Source of the DNA: an uncultured Clostridia bacterium
GTDB taxonomy: Bacteria; Bacillota; Clostridia; Lachnospirales; Cellulosilyticaceae
Length of the DNA stretch: 32,000 nucleotides
Assembly: GCA_937921505.1 (NCBI GenBank)
Contig: CAKZUB010000082.1
Location: 1-32,000 of the forward strand
Reading direction: 5' to 3'
The position numbers and the translations under genes are program-made. Of the stretch, positions 20,936-29,527 are shown piece after piece (the first letter of the stretch is position 1; each line of letters starts with the position of its first letter). The notes under the pieces were generated by a model. The model did no database searches. It saw only the letters and a program-made list of their open reading frames with translations, and had not been told where the DNA came from.

Positions 20936-21836
20936 CCGCTTGATAGGGATTATTACAATATTACTGCAAAAGGATAAAGTTACAGCCCCATTTCTTGCAG
21001 AAAAATTTCAGGTATCACGCAGAACAATTAGCCGTGATATTGAAGATATTTGTAAAGCAGGCATACCTGTTGTTACGACACAAGGATATGATGGAGGTAT
21101 CTCTATTATAGAGGGATATAAGATTGATAAGACAGTATTTACGTCAGATGAATTACAAGCTGTATTTACAGGGCTCAAAGGGCTTGATAGCATATCAGAG
21201 GTTTCACATACTGACCGCTTGATAGATAAGTTAGCCATTGGAAAAAACGCAGTTATTTCTTTAACTAACAATATTTTAATAGACCTTGCATCGCATTACA
21301 AAAGCAGTTTAACAGATAAAGTACAAAGTATAAAATCAGCCATAGAGGGACAAACAGTGATTACATTCCGATATTATTATAGTAAAGGTGAAGTTGATCG
21401 CTTGATTGAGCCTTACCTACTCGTGTTTAAATGGTCATCGTGGTATGTATTTGGATATTGTTTAGAGAAAGGTGATTTTAGACTGTTCAAATTAAATCGC
21501 TTGTGGAATTTATATCATACACAGAAGCACTTTGATAAAAGGGCGTTGCCAGAGGAAAAAATAGAATTTGAAAGATATTTTACAGAGACAATACAACTCG
21601 TTGCTATGTTTGATCAAAGTGTTAAATACCGTTTGATCGAAGAATACGGTGTAGAGAGCTTTAGCGATACCGATAGAGGGAAACTATTGTTTAAGATGGG
21701 GTTTGTAAGTAAAGAAAGCTTATTAAGTTGGATTTTAAGTTTTGGAGATGCTGTAGAAGTTATTGCACCAAAAGAGATATGTTCTGAGTTGAAAAAGCAG
21801 GCAATCAATATCCTTAAAAAGTATAAAGGAACATGA
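20925..21836 (+). CDS. HTH and WYL domain transcriptional regulator
   Basis: A 303-residue regulator. Residues 1-60 form a winged HTH of the DeoR/HTH_11 type (RLIGIITILLQKDKVTAPFLAEKFQVSRRTISRDIEDICKAGIPV). Residues about 138-210 form the WYL domain (VITFRYYYSKGEVDRLIEPYLLVFKWSSWYVFGYC...FRLFKLNRL), followed by a C-terminal extension (WCX-like) to the end. WYL proteins sense nucleotides or other ligands and often govern DNA-damage or defence genes. AAGGAGG precedes the start at 20925, inside the end of the previous gene. DUF3795 and TfoX-like genes follow on the same strand. The gene set looks like one operon or closely related units. Confidence 0.92.
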   Translation: MKIDRLIGIITILLQKDKVTAPFLAEKFQVSRRTISRDIEDICKAGIPVVTTQGYDGGISIIEGYKIDKTVFTSDELQAVFTGLKGLDSISEVSHTDRLIDKLAIGKNAVISLTNNILIDLASHYKSSLTDKVQSIKSAIEGQTVITFRYYYSKGEVDRLIEPYLLVFKWSSWYVFGYCLEKGDFRLFKLNRLWNLYHTQKHFDKRALPEEKIEFERYFTETIQLVAMFDQSVKYRLIEEYGVESFSDTDRGKLLFKMGFVSKESLLSWILSFGDAVEVIAPKEICSELKKQAINILKKYKGT

Positions 21837-21895
21837 CAGACAGTTGTCTTGTTCGTTTTGGTAGAATAGCTAAAACAGGGTAGGAGGGAATGAAA

Positions 21896-22156
21896 ATGAT
21901 TGAATCAAGATGCGGTATATTATGTGGAGAATGTTCTTATAAAGAACAAATGCAGTGTAAGGGATGTACAAATATAAAAAGACCTTTTTGGGGAGAGATG
22001 TGTTTGGTGAAAGACTGCTGCGAAAATAAGAATCTTGAGCACTGTGGTGTTTGTAGTAACTTCCCGTGTGAGTTATTAAATCAGTTTGCGTATGATGAAG
22101 CGCAGGGTGATAACGGAAAGCGTATTGAACAATGTAGAAAGTGGTGCTTAGTTTAA
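21896..22156 (+). CDS. DUF3795 Cys-rich protein
   Basis: An 86-residue protein with 13 cysteines, started at ATG 21896 because AGGAGGG then has a 7-nt spacing (an ATG at 21890 is too close). It begins IESRCGILCGECSY and contains CxxC pairs around CKGC, CGVCSNFPC and a final CRKWC. This is the layout of DUF3795, a likely zinc- or iron-sulfur-binding family of unknown function that is common in Clostridia and Methanobacteria. It follows the WYL regulator by about 55 nt and precedes the TfoX-like gene by 12 nt. No further function is inferred. Confidence 0.9.
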   Translation: MIESRCGILCGECSYKEQMQCKGCTNIKRPFWGEMCLVKDCCENKNLEHCGVCSNFPCELLNQFAYDEAQGDNGKRIEQCRKWCLV

Positions 22157-22168
22157 AGGAGGATGAAT

Positions 22169-22489
22169 ATGGCTTCAACGTTAGACTTTGTGGTGTATAT
22201 ATGTGAACAAATAAGTGGTGCTGGCGATGTTACCTATAAAAAGATGTTTGGCGAGTATGGTATCTATTGTAACGCTAAGATTATAGGGCTTGTATGTGAA
22301 AATCAGTTTTTTGTAAAAAAAACAATAGCCGGAGGAGCTTTATTAGAGCTGCCGGAAGAGGCAGCACCTTACACGGGGGCAAAGCCTCATTTTGTTATAG
22401 ACTGTTTAGAGAATAGAGATTTTTTAAGCCTATTTATTAGAGAAACCTATAACGAATTGCCAATGCCAAAACCTAAAAAAAAGCGGTGA
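22169..22489 (+). CDS. TfoX N-terminal domain family protein
   Basis: A 106-residue protein started at ATG 22169 because AAAGGAGG then has 6-nt spacing (the ATG at 22163 abuts it). Residues about 1-95 match the TfoX N-terminal domain: ASTLDFVVYICEQISGAGDVTYKKMFGEYGIYC, then GLVCENQFFVKK. A Lys-rich tail (MPKPKKKR) ends the protein. In Proteobacteria TfoX regulates competence, but stand-alone N-domain proteins in Firmicutes have no assigned role. It is the last gene of the WYL-DUF3795 run and is followed by a terminator. Confidence 0.92.
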   Translation: MASTLDFVVYICEQISGAGDVTYKKMFGEYGIYCNAKIIGLVCENQFFVKKTIAGGALLELPEEAAPYTGAKPHFVIDCLENRDFLSLFIRETYNELPMPKPKKKR

Positions 22490-22504
22490 AAGGCGAAGCT
22501 TCTA

Positions 22505-22543
22505 AAAACCCTCAGGTTTAGAAAATCTAAATCTGAGGGTTTT
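22505..22543. terminator. Bidirectional rho-independent terminator
   Basis: The arms 22505-22522 (AAAACCCTCAGGTTTAGA) and 22526-22543 (TCTAAATCTGAGGGTTTT) form an 18-bp stem with one G-U pair and a 3-nt loop, T-rich on both strands. It separates the convergent tfoX-like and aldo/keto reductase genes. Confidence 0.92.
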
Positions 22544-22559
22544 GTATTTTTAAAACTAT

Positions 22560-23528
22560 TTAGGGCATCCTTACACCTTTTGAAGCAACAAGTAGTTCAT
22601 ACCATTCATCTCTTGTAAGCTGGATTTTAAAAGCATCCATAGCATTTTTGATACGTACAGGGTTTTTTGTGCCAATAACAGGATTGATCTTTGCAGGATG
22701 TTTCATAAGCCATGCTAGGACTACGCCATCAGCTGATACATTTCTATCTTTTGCAATACGTTCAACAATTTCTTTTGTTTTATAGACAGTTTCGTCGGTA
22801 GCTGCATCTAATGCGCGCCCACTATAGATACCTCTAGCGAGTGGACTCCATGATTGCAGACTTACATTGTTAAGCATGCAGTATTCAAGTGCTCCGAGTG
22901 GAAAGTTAAGGTTGTTGCCAACTGGGTTATTAAATCCTACAGTGTTAATGACAAAGTCAGTTTTTAACAAGCTAAGTTCTAATTGATTAGCAACGATTTT
23001 GCGGCCAGTATAGGTCTCAATAAGTTGAATTTGATGATGATCCATATTGGATACACCAAGAGAGCGAATCTTCCCTTGGGTAAACAGCTCATCTATTGCA
23101 CGTTTTAATTCTTCTCTTTCCATGAGCGGATCAGGACGGTGTAATAACAAAATATCAAGGTAATCAGTGCCGAGGCGATGGAGGATACCATCTACAGCCT
23201 GCGTGATATGAGAATAGGAAAAATCAAAACGAGAACCAAATGGAGCGCCAGTAAGATGAATACCAACCTTTGATTGAATGATTATTTTCTCTCTAAGCGT
23301 AGGATTTTCTTTTAAGTAATAGCCAAACACTGTTTCTGATTTACCACCCTTATAAATATCTGCAAGGTCAAAAAAGGTAATACCACATTCAATGGCTGTA
23401 TTTAATGCTGCCTTAGCTTCTTCTATATGTTCTTCTGTTATAGGCTTATCTTTCGCCCAATCACCACCGAGTCCCATGGCACCATAAATAATATATTGCT
23501 CAGATAAAGTTTTGCTTATTTTTTCCAT
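22560..23528 (-). CDS. Aldo/keto reductase, YdhF-like
   Basis: A 322-residue TIM-barrel oxidoreductase using NAD(P)H. The catalytic tetrad is present: Asp54 and Tyr59 (FFDLADIYKGGKSE), Lys87 (IIQSKVG) and His130 (LDILLLHRPDPL). C-terminal residues (VIGTKNPVRIKNAMDA) form the usual cofactor-phosphate contact. Overall style, including a start without a long leader and the NPTLREKIIIQSKVGI segment, matches YdhF-type reductases of bacteria. AAAGGGGG precedes the start at 23528. It is monocistronic, and the substrate is unknown. Confidence 0.92.
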   Translation of the reverse strand: MEKISKTLSEQYIIYGAMGLGGDWAKDKPITEEHIEEAKAALNTAIECGITFFDLADIYKGGKSETVFGYYLKENPTLREKIIIQSKVGIHLTGAPFGSRFDFSYSHITQAVDGILHRLGTDYLDILLLHRPDPLMEREELKRAIDELFTQGKIRSLGVSNMDHHQIQLIETYTGRKIVANQLELSLLKTDFVINTVGFNNPVGNNLNFPLGALEYCMLNNVSLQSWSPLARGIYSGRALDAATDETVYKTKEIVERIAKDRNVSADGVVLAWLMKHPAKINPVIGTKNPVRIKNAMDAFKIQLTRDEWYELLVASKGVRMP

Positions 23529-23765
23529 AACTGCCCCCTTTAAAATAAATTAAGATAGAAATAAGTATAGTTCTAGTTATAAGTATATAGCATTTATGAA
23601 GATAATAAAACATACATAGAGATCTATATTTATATAGAGAAACAGTAATTTATATCACTTTTAGTAAAACTGCTTAAAAATAACCAAAAGTAGCAGCGAA
23701 AGTTTGCTGTGAATTAATGGAAATGATATAATAAAAGGAAGTGAGACGAAAGGGGAGGGGATAGT

Positions 23766-25646
23766 GTGGAAATGAGTAGGCAAAAGATTAAAAGGAGACT
23801 TGGGATAGGACTTTTGATAGGAGGCTTAGTAGCAGCTCAAAGTCTTTGGGGCGGTTTAGTAAAAGCGAGCAGTTTATTAGAAGGAGATCAACTTATAAAG
23901 ATAAACTCTTATGAAGATCTGGTAAAAGTGCTAAAAGAAAAGCATATTATTACAAAGGACAGCCGTAGTTTTTACAAGTATAATATGGAGGATGTAATGA
24001 ACGCACCTTCAAAGGCAAGTAACACAGAGTCAACGGATGGGGCGTCAAGCACAGGTAGTTATTCTACAACAAATGTACAGGTTGAGGGAGTAGATGAAGC
24101 AGATACGCTTAAAAATGATGGTCGTTATATTTATCAAAAAATAGGAGATCATAAAATAGCCATTGTAGATACAAAGGGACAGCTTAAAACAGTCAGTATT
24201 ATAAAAGCAAAGGCACAGAGCAACATATTCTTTGATACTATGTTTTTAGATAATAATAAACTTATCGTTATAGGGCAAAGACAACAAATACAAAAACCTA
24301 CTTCAATAGAAATACCAAGGGTAAATGGCAAGAGGGATACATATTATAGAGACCCTTATAAGTATTTTAGCATTTTACAAATCTATGATTTAAGCGATAA
24401 AAGTGCACCTAAACTTATGCGTGAGGTAGAAGTAGAGGGACATTTAAATGCCGTAAGAAAAATAGATCAGACGATCTACATGCTTACTCATAAAGATAAT
24501 AGCCCAGTATTTGAAGAGGGATTTTCAGAAGAAGATATTTTGCCTCTTTATAAAGACAGCTTAGTAGGTGATGTTGTAAAAACGATTACACCAGAAAATA
24601 TATGGTATCAACCTTGGAAAAGTGCCCAAAGCTATACACTTATTACAGCTTTGCAAATTGATGAAAAGCAGCCTATAGAAGTACAAGGGGTCCTCGGGGC
24701 AACGGATGAAATTTATATGAATGAAAAAGCGCTTTACCTTACAAGCAGCAGGTACCCTTATTATACTGGCAGTACAACAACTACTATCAGCAAATATAAT
24801 ATAGATAGGCAGAAAGTGACCTATGCTGTTTCAGGACATGTAAAAGGTACTATACTTAATCAATTTTCTATGGATGAATATAAGGGCAAGTTTAGAATAG
24901 CCACTACAGATTATGCTACAAATACAAGTGCTGTTTATATTTTAAACAGCCAGCTCAAAGTAATAGGTCGACTGGAGAATCTAGCTCCTGGTGAAAGAAT
25001 TTATAGTGTAAGATTTACAGGAGAAAAAGGCTATGTAGTAACCTTTAAGCAAGTAGATCCTCTCTTTGTCATTGACCTAAGTATCCCGGCGGCTCCTAAA
25101 GTACTAGGAGAACTAAAAATACCTGGTTTTAGCCAGTATTTACATCCAATAGGGGATGAGTTAGTAGTGGGTATAGGCAGAAGTACCTCAGATATAATAA
25201 CAAGAGATGAAAAGGGTAACGAGAGAGTAACGGGCGTGATAGCTGCAGGTATAAAACTTTCGCTTTTTGATGTAAAGGATCCAAGAGCTCCAAAAGAAAT
25301 CAATCATATTATTCTTGGAACAAGTGGCAGTTATAGCGGCGCTACAGAAAATCACAAAATGGTTACAGTGCATAGCGAGAAACAACTTCTAGCTATTCCT
25401 ATTTTTATTCGCTATGAGGAAGTGCGAGATATAAAGCATTTTACAGGAGCCTATGTGTTTGGTATCAAAAATGGTAAACTAGTAGGAGAAGCAAAGCTCG
25501 GTAAAATTGGCAGTCAGAATAGCTATTATAACAGTACAGACCGCGTATGTTATATAGGTGATAAGCTTTACTTTTTATATGATAATAAAATCAATCAATA
25601 TGGATTAGAGTCGTTTTCAAGAATTCAAACCATCCAACTAGATTAA
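23766..25646 (+). CDS. Secreted protein with C-terminal beta-propeller (Beta_propel family)
   Basis: A 626-residue protein. Start GTG 23766 is preferred because GGGGAGGGG is 5 nt away; an ATG at 23772 is possible. Residues about 8-35 form a signal-like segment (basic RQKIKRR, then hydrophobic GIGLLIGGLVAAQS and LVKASS). Residues about 100-620 are the C-terminal beta-propeller domain of this family, opening with NVQVEGVDEADTLKNDGRYIY and repeating IYDLSDKSAPKLMREVEVEGHLN-type blades, including YVVTFKQVDPLFVIDLSIPAAPKVLGEL. The family is secreted and often membrane-linked, with unknown activity. A Ser/Thr-rich linker (NTESTDGASSTGSYSTTNVQ) separates a short N-terminal region from the propeller. 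Confidence 0.92.
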   Translation: MEMSRQKIKRRLGIGLLIGGLVAAQSLWGGLVKASSLLEGDQLIKINSYEDLVKVLKEKHIITKDSRSFYKYNMEDVMNAPSKASNTESTDGASSTGSYSTTNVQVEGVDEADTLKNDGRYIYQKIGDHKIAIVDTKGQLKTVSIIKAKAQSNIFFDTMFLDNNKLIVIGQRQQIQKPTSIEIPRVNGKRDTYYRDPYKYFSILQIYDLSDKSAPKLMREVEVEGHLNAVRKIDQTIYMLTHKDNSPVFEEGFSEEDILPLYKDSLVGDVVKTITPENIWYQPWKSAQSYTLITALQIDEKQPIEVQGVLGATDEIYMNEKALYLTSSRYPYYTGSTTTTISKYNIDRQKVTYAVSGHVKGTILNQFSMDEYKGKFRIATTDYATNTSAVYILNSQLKVIGRLENLAPGERIYSVRFTGEKGYVVTFKQVDPLFVIDLSIPAAPKVLGELKIPGFSQYLHPIGDELVVGIGRSTSDIITRDEKGNERVTGVIAAGIKLSLFDVKDPRAPKEINHIILGTSGSYSGATENHKMVTVHSEKQLLAIPIFIRYEEVRDIKHFTGAYVFGIKNGKLVGEAKLGKIGSQNSYYNSTDRVCYIGDKLYFLYDNKINQYGLESFSRIQTIQLD

Positions 25647-25690
25647 ATAGGATGATTTAATATCTAATACAAATAGCAGGAGGATATTCT

Positions 25691-26677
25691 ATGAAAAAAG
25701 TTAAAATGGGAGTAATTGGAGTATCGGGGCATCTATTAACACGCATGATGCTTCCGGTTACTCAGTCGGAAAGTGTAGAAGTTGTTGCTCTAGCTTCAAG
25801 AAATCTTGAAAAAGCTGAAAGGGCAGCTAAAGAGTGGGATGTTCCTAGAGTATATGGCAGTTATGAAGCGTTACTTGAGGATTCGGAAATTGAAGCAGTT
25901 TATATCCCATTACCAAATCACATGCATTTAGATTGGATAAAGAAGTCAATTGATGCAGGTAAACATGTATTATGTGAAAAACCATTAACACTAACGGCCG
26001 ATGAGACAAAAGAATTGATGGCATATGCCGAGGGCAAAGACATCAAGCTTATGGAAGCTTTTATGTATCGTTTTCATCCAAAATGGCAAATGGTTCGTGA
26101 GCTTATGAAAGTGAGCGGCATTGGTGAAATACATGCTATTCATACAATCTTCACCTATAATAATAATGATCCAAAGAATATTAGAAATATCAAAGAGTAT
26201 GGCGGAGGATCTTTGATGGATATTGGCTGTTATGCTATATCTTCTGCTAGATGGATTATGAATAAAGAGCCTCAAAAGGTAATGGGGATGATTCAATATT
26301 CAGATGTTACAAGTACGGATGTGCTATCTTCCGGTATCCTTGATTTTGGAAAGTGCAGAGCATTATTTACTGTAGGGACTGGATCTTATCCGGCACAAGA
26401 AGTAAAAGTCTATGGCTTAAGTGGTACATTAGAAGTTGTCATACCTTTTAATGACCCATATGATATACCAGCTCAAGTTAAAGTAATTACTGCACTTGGG
26501 GAAAGAGTGATAGAATTTGCACCAACTAACCAATACGGAGAACTCTTTGAAAACTTTGCTAAAGCTATACGAGAAGATGCACAAGTACCTATCTCACTAC
26601 AAGACAGCTACATGAACATGCGTATAATAGATCAACTATTTGAGTCAGGACGAACAAGGCAGTGGGAAACAATCTAG
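25691..26677 (+). CDS. Gfo/Idh/MocA family oxidoreductase
   Basis: A 328-residue NAD(P)-dependent dehydrogenase. The nucleotide-binding loop is at residues 8-14 (GVIGVSG, near GxGxxG), EKP at 96-98 (LCEKPLTL) marks the catalytic lysine, and the substrate-side motif GGGSLMDIGCYAISSARW follows near residue 175. Relatives act on sugars and inositols, with the substrate set by the C-terminal domain. AGGAGG precedes the start, 45 nt after the beta-propeller gene, so cotranscription is possible. A terminator lies at 26690-26726. Confidence 0.92.
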   Translation: MKKVKMGVIGVSGHLLTRMMLPVTQSESVEVVALASRNLEKAERAAKEWDVPRVYGSYEALLEDSEIEAVYIPLPNHMHLDWIKKSIDAGKHVLCEKPLTLTADETKELMAYAEGKDIKLMEAFMYRFHPKWQMVRELMKVSGIGEIHAIHTIFTYNNNDPKNIRNIKEYGGGSLMDIGCYAISSARWIMNKEPQKVMGMIQYSDVTSTDVLSSGILDFGKCRALFTVGTGSYPAQEVKVYGLSGTLEVVIPFNDPYDIPAQVKVITALGERVIEFAPTNQYGELFENFAKAIREDAQVPISLQDSYMNMRIIDQLFESGRTRQWETI

Positions 26678-26689
26678 TGAATATAATAA

Positions 26690-26726
26690 AAAACTCATCT
26701 CAGAAAATCATTTCGAGGTGAGTTTT
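26690..26726 (+). terminator. Rho-independent terminator
   Basis: AAAACTCATCTC (26690-26701) pairs with GAGGTGAGTTTT (26715-26726) with one G-U pair, then TTATTGG. It ends the oxidoreductase transcript. Confidence 0.88.
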
Positions 26727-26787
26727 TTATTGGTTAAGTTAGTGAATCTAAGTAGGAGTATTTATAGCTATAAGTATGAGAAGTGAA

Positions 26788-27558
26788 TTATTTTTCAGTA
26801 AAATATATTTCACTGTCATTGCAGTTTAATTTTACTTTTTTAGATAGCTGACTTCCATCTTTAAATGTGGCAGTAATAGTGATGATATTACTGAATGATG
26901 AGTAATCAAGTATAGATTCAGCTTTAGGTTTTGGAACATCAAATTTAAAACCGTATTGTATTAGGTTTTGATCGGCATAGGATATTGTGTAGTTTTCACC
27001 TAGATGTATGTATCCCACACCTCCTCGTACACTATCATAAAAGGATTTAACTATGCTTAGTTCTTTGAAACAAGATTTAGATTGAGGGGTAAAAATTTGT
27101 TCAGCGGTTAGAAGGACCTTTTCTGTAAACTGACCAGTGGTCGTTGAAAGTGTAATAGAATCAATATTTTCTCCAATACATGTAAACTGAATATCTGTAT
27201 AGACCTCAGCATAATCCTCAACCTCACTCCAACTTGCAAAATCAAACATATTTTTTAAAACAATGGGGGGACCCTGTTTTTTTGTGATTTCCATACTTTG
27301 AACCTCATTACTACCAATTTCAGAAGCATAAACCATTAGAACAAAGCTATTTTTGGAGTTACCGAAACCGTTTAAGAGAAGGATGCTTAATAGAAGCATA
27401 AATATCATTGAAAATGAAATAAGGGGTTTTAAATATGGTCTATGGCTGAAATTGCTTGTGGCTGGATTATTCATTCTAGCAGCTGTCGTTTTTATCAAAT
27501 TGTCGGGAACAGGTATTTCTTTATAAGTATCTTTATAAGTTTTATTAAATAAAATCAT
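26788..27558 (-). CDS. Probable anti-sigma factor, single-pass membrane protein
   Basis: A 256-residue protein whose start overlaps the end of the ECF sigma gene by 14 nt; AAAGGGG precedes it by 8-9 nt. Residues 1-43 are cytoplasmic (TYKEIPVPDNLIKTTAARMN), 44-65 form one membrane helix, and 66-256 are an extracytoplasmic domain with no recognised motif. There is no HxxxCxxC zinc-finger. Position and topology fit a membrane anti-sigma factor that holds the ECF sigma factor until an envelope signal is sensed, by analogy to clostridial sigma/anti-sigma pairs. The outer domain probably senses the signal. Confidence 0.72.
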   Translation of the reverse strand: MILFNKTYKDTYKEIPVPDNLIKTTAARMNNPATSNFSHRPYLKPLISFSMIFMLLLSILLLNGFGNSKNSFVLMVYASEIGSNEVQSMEITKKQGPPIVLKNMFDFASWSEVEDYAEVYTDIQFTCIGENIDSITLSTTTGQFTEKVLLTAEQIFTPQSKSCFKELSIVKSFYDSVRGGVGYIHLGENYTISYADQNLIQYGFKFDVPKPKAESILDYSSFSNIITITATFKDGSQLSKKVKLNCNDSEIYFTEK

Positions 27559-28033
27559 ATGTATATGCCCCTTTCAACTTTTCTTTTAAAAGATTTCTAG
27601 CTCTGCAGAGTTGTGAGGTAATAGTAGACTCTTTTAAATGAAGTATAGCACTCATCTCCTTGACTGATAAATTCTCATAATAGTATAGATGTATAACTAT
27701 ACGATATTTTGCAGGTAATTCTAAAACGGTATAAAAAATATCACTTTTTTCTTGGATCGTAAAAGTAGTGTTTTCTTGTAGGGGAACTGTATTACGAAAC
27801 CAAGCAGAACGCCAAAGCTTTCTACAGCAGTTGAGAGTCACTCTTATAAGCCATGCTTTAATATGTTCATCACTTTCAAACTCAACGGTAGATTTAATAT
27901 ATTGAAGAAAAACTTCTTGAAAAATATCATCAGCAGTAGTTGGATTTTTGCATTGAGACAATGCTAATTTATAGACCATATCAGAATATCTTTTTAAAAC
28001 GTTATCGTTTGTAAACAATGTTTTTTCGTCCAT
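27545..28033 (-). CDS. ECF-type RNA polymerase sigma factor
   Basis: A 162-residue sigma-70 family protein. Start ATG 28033 is preferred (AAAGGAG with 7-nt spacing; an adjacent ATG at 28036 is also possible). Region 2 (about residues 10-75) includes SDMVYKLALSQCKNPTTADDIFQEVFLQYIKS. Region 4 (about residues 100-150) includes LPAKYRIVIHLYYYENLSVKEMSAILHLKESTITSQLCRARNLLKEKL, a helix-turn-helix for the -35. The short length and lack of regions 1 and 3 are typical of ECF factors. The following gene overlaps and is probably its anti-sigma factor. No clear autoregulated promoter was identified in the upstream gap. Confidence 0.93.
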   Translation of the reverse strand: MDEKTLFTNDNVLKRYSDMVYKLALSQCKNPTTADDIFQEVFLQYIKSTVEFESDEHIKAWLIRVTLNCCRKLWRSAWFRNTVPLQENTTFTIQEKSDIFYTVLELPAKYRIVIHLYYYENLSVKEMSAILHLKESTITSQLCRARNLLKEKLKGAYTYDFI

Positions 28034-28178
28034 CATACAACTCCTTTCACTATTAATATCCCGTAATACAGTAAAATACTGCAAGAATAAAAAATAAAGT
28101 TTTATTGCATAAATACTTAAAGGTAGTATAGTGGAAATTATAAAAAATAAATAGAGAAATAAATTTTGAAGAAATAGA

Positions 28179-28207
28179 TTGACATGGGCAAATATATACT
28201 ATATATT
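28179..28207 (+). promoter_or_regulatory. Promoter of the S-box transport operon
   Basis: TTGACA (28179-28184) and TATATT (28202-28207) are spaced by 17 nt, about 50 nt upstream of the riboswitch. With the sigma gene on the other strand, the 28034-28466 gap also contains the riboswitch and terminator; no further gene is seen. Confidence 0.8.
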
Positions 28208-28257
28208 ATTAAACATATCATATTACTATGATTTAAAGCGAAAAATTAAAAACCAAC

Positions 28258-28368
28258 TTTTCTTATAAAGAGTGGCAGAGGGACTGGCCCTGTGAAGCCC
28301 GGCAACCTAAAACAATTGTTTTAAGGTGCTAAATCCTACAAACTATTATAGTTTGAAAGATAAGAAAG
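28258..28368 (+). promoter_or_regulatory. SAM-I (S-box) riboswitch
   Basis: The conserved core is clear: TTCTTAT opens P1, then AGAGTGGCAGAGGGACTGGCCC, GTGAAGCCCGGCAACC, a variable P3 (AAACAATTGTTT), GGTGCTAAATCC, a P4 hairpin (AAACTATTATAGTTT) and ATAAGAA closing P1. SAM binding should stabilise P1. AAGAAAGT (28362-28369) can instead pair with ACTTTCTT (28407-28414) as antiterminator, so high SAM terminates and low SAM or methionine allows transcription of the ABC importer genes. Confidence 0.97.
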
Positions 28369-28399
28369 TGACTTATATAGAGAACATACTTCATCTATT

Positions 28400-28434
28400 A
28401 AAAGCTACTTTCTTTGGAAAGTAGCTTTTTTATT
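28400..28434 (+). terminator. Riboswitch-controlled intrinsic terminator
   Basis: AAAAGCTACTTTC (28400-28412), a TTTG loop, GAAAGTAGCTTTT (28417-28429), then TTATTTTTT. Its left arm competes with the P1-derived antiterminator of the S-box. Confidence 0.95.
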
Positions 28435-28466
28435 TTTTAGCACACACTAAAAAGGAGAGAATAAAG

Positions 28467-29459
28467 ATGAAAAAATTAATAGCAGCAGGGTTAGTATTAA
28501 GCACATTAATAGCAGGAGCTTTAACAGGATGCAGTTCAAAAAACTCAAATAATGAGGGTATTCCTAAAGAAATCAAACTAGATTATGCTACATATAATAT
28601 TGCCAGCTTAGTATTAAAAGAAAAGGGATGGGTAGAAGAAGAATTTAGTGATGAAGGAACAAAAATTACTTTTGTACAAAGTCAAGGAAGTAATAAAGCA
28701 CTGGAGTTTTTAAAAAGCAACTCTGTAGATTTCGGTTCTACTGCCGGGGCAGCAGCACTTATTGCAAGAGCAAAAGAAGCACCTATAGAAGGAATTTATA
28801 TTTATTCAAAACCGGAATGGGCAGCCCTGGTTACAACAAAAGATTCACCTATTCAATCTGTAGAAGATTTAAAAGGGAAAAAAGTAGCGGCAACAGTGGG
28901 AACAGATCCATATATCTTTCTGCTTAGGGCTTTAGATGAAGTTGGCTTAAACAAAAATGATATAGAGCTTATCCCCCTGCAGCATTCAGACGGAGCAAAT
29001 GCACTAGTTACCAATCAGATTGATGCATGGGCAGGACTTGATCCTCATACTGCAAGAATAGAATTAGAAAATGAAGCCAGACTTTTTTATCGTAATATAG
29101 ATTTTAACACCTATGGTACTTTGAATGTTCGCAGTGAATTTGCTAACCAGTATCCAGACGCTGTAGAAAGAATTATCAAAGTTTATGAACGTGCAAAACA
29201 ATGGATTATTGATAATCCGGAAGAAGTTATTACATTACTCGAAAAAGAAGTAGCACTTAAGCCAGAAGTCGCAGCAAAACAATTAGAAAGAACAGACTTT
29301 ACTGAAAGCATACCAGGGGATAGTTTGGAGCAAGCACTACTTAAAGCAGCAGAGGTTCTCAAAAAAGAAGAACTCATACCAGGAGAGACAGATACCAAAA
29401 AAGTGGTTGATGAATTCATAAACAGTAGCTATGCAGCGAAAGTCTTAGGACAAAGTTAA
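28467..29459 (+). CDS. ABC transporter substrate-binding lipoprotein, sulfonate/taurine/nitrate type
   Basis: A 330-residue lipoprotein with lipobox LTGC22 after a hydrophobic leader. It has the NMT1/SsuA-like fold: an early KEIKLDYATYNIASLVLKEKGW, QGSNKALEFLKSNSVDFGSTAGAAALIARA for ligand contact, and KGKKVAATVGTDPYIFLLRAL. The C-terminal part is helical (YERAKQWIIDNPEEVITLLE). The fold and the S-box place it among binding proteins for aliphatic sulfonates or a related sulfur compound. AAGGAG precedes the start. It opens the importer genes at 28467-31052. The exact ligand is not determined. Confidence 0.9.
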   Translation: MKKLIAAGLVLSTLIAGALTGCSSKNSNNEGIPKEIKLDYATYNIASLVLKEKGWVEEEFSDEGTKITFVQSQGSNKALEFLKSNSVDFGSTAGAAALIARAKEAPIEGIYIYSKPEWAALVTTKDSPIQSVEDLKGKKVAATVGTDPYIFLLRALDEVGLNKNDIELIPLQHSDGANALVTNQIDAWAGLDPHTARIELENEARLFYRNIDFNTYGTLNVRSEFANQYPDAVERIIKVYERAKQWIIDNPEEVITLLEKEVALKPEVAAKQLERTDFTESIPGDSLEQALLKAAEVLKKEELIPGETDTKKVVDEFINSSYAAKVLGQS

Positions 29460-29527
29460 GACGTTTATCTACAACATTTAGTTTCTAAATAAGAAGAAGT
29501 TATGTTAGTAAAGTAGGAGGTAACACC

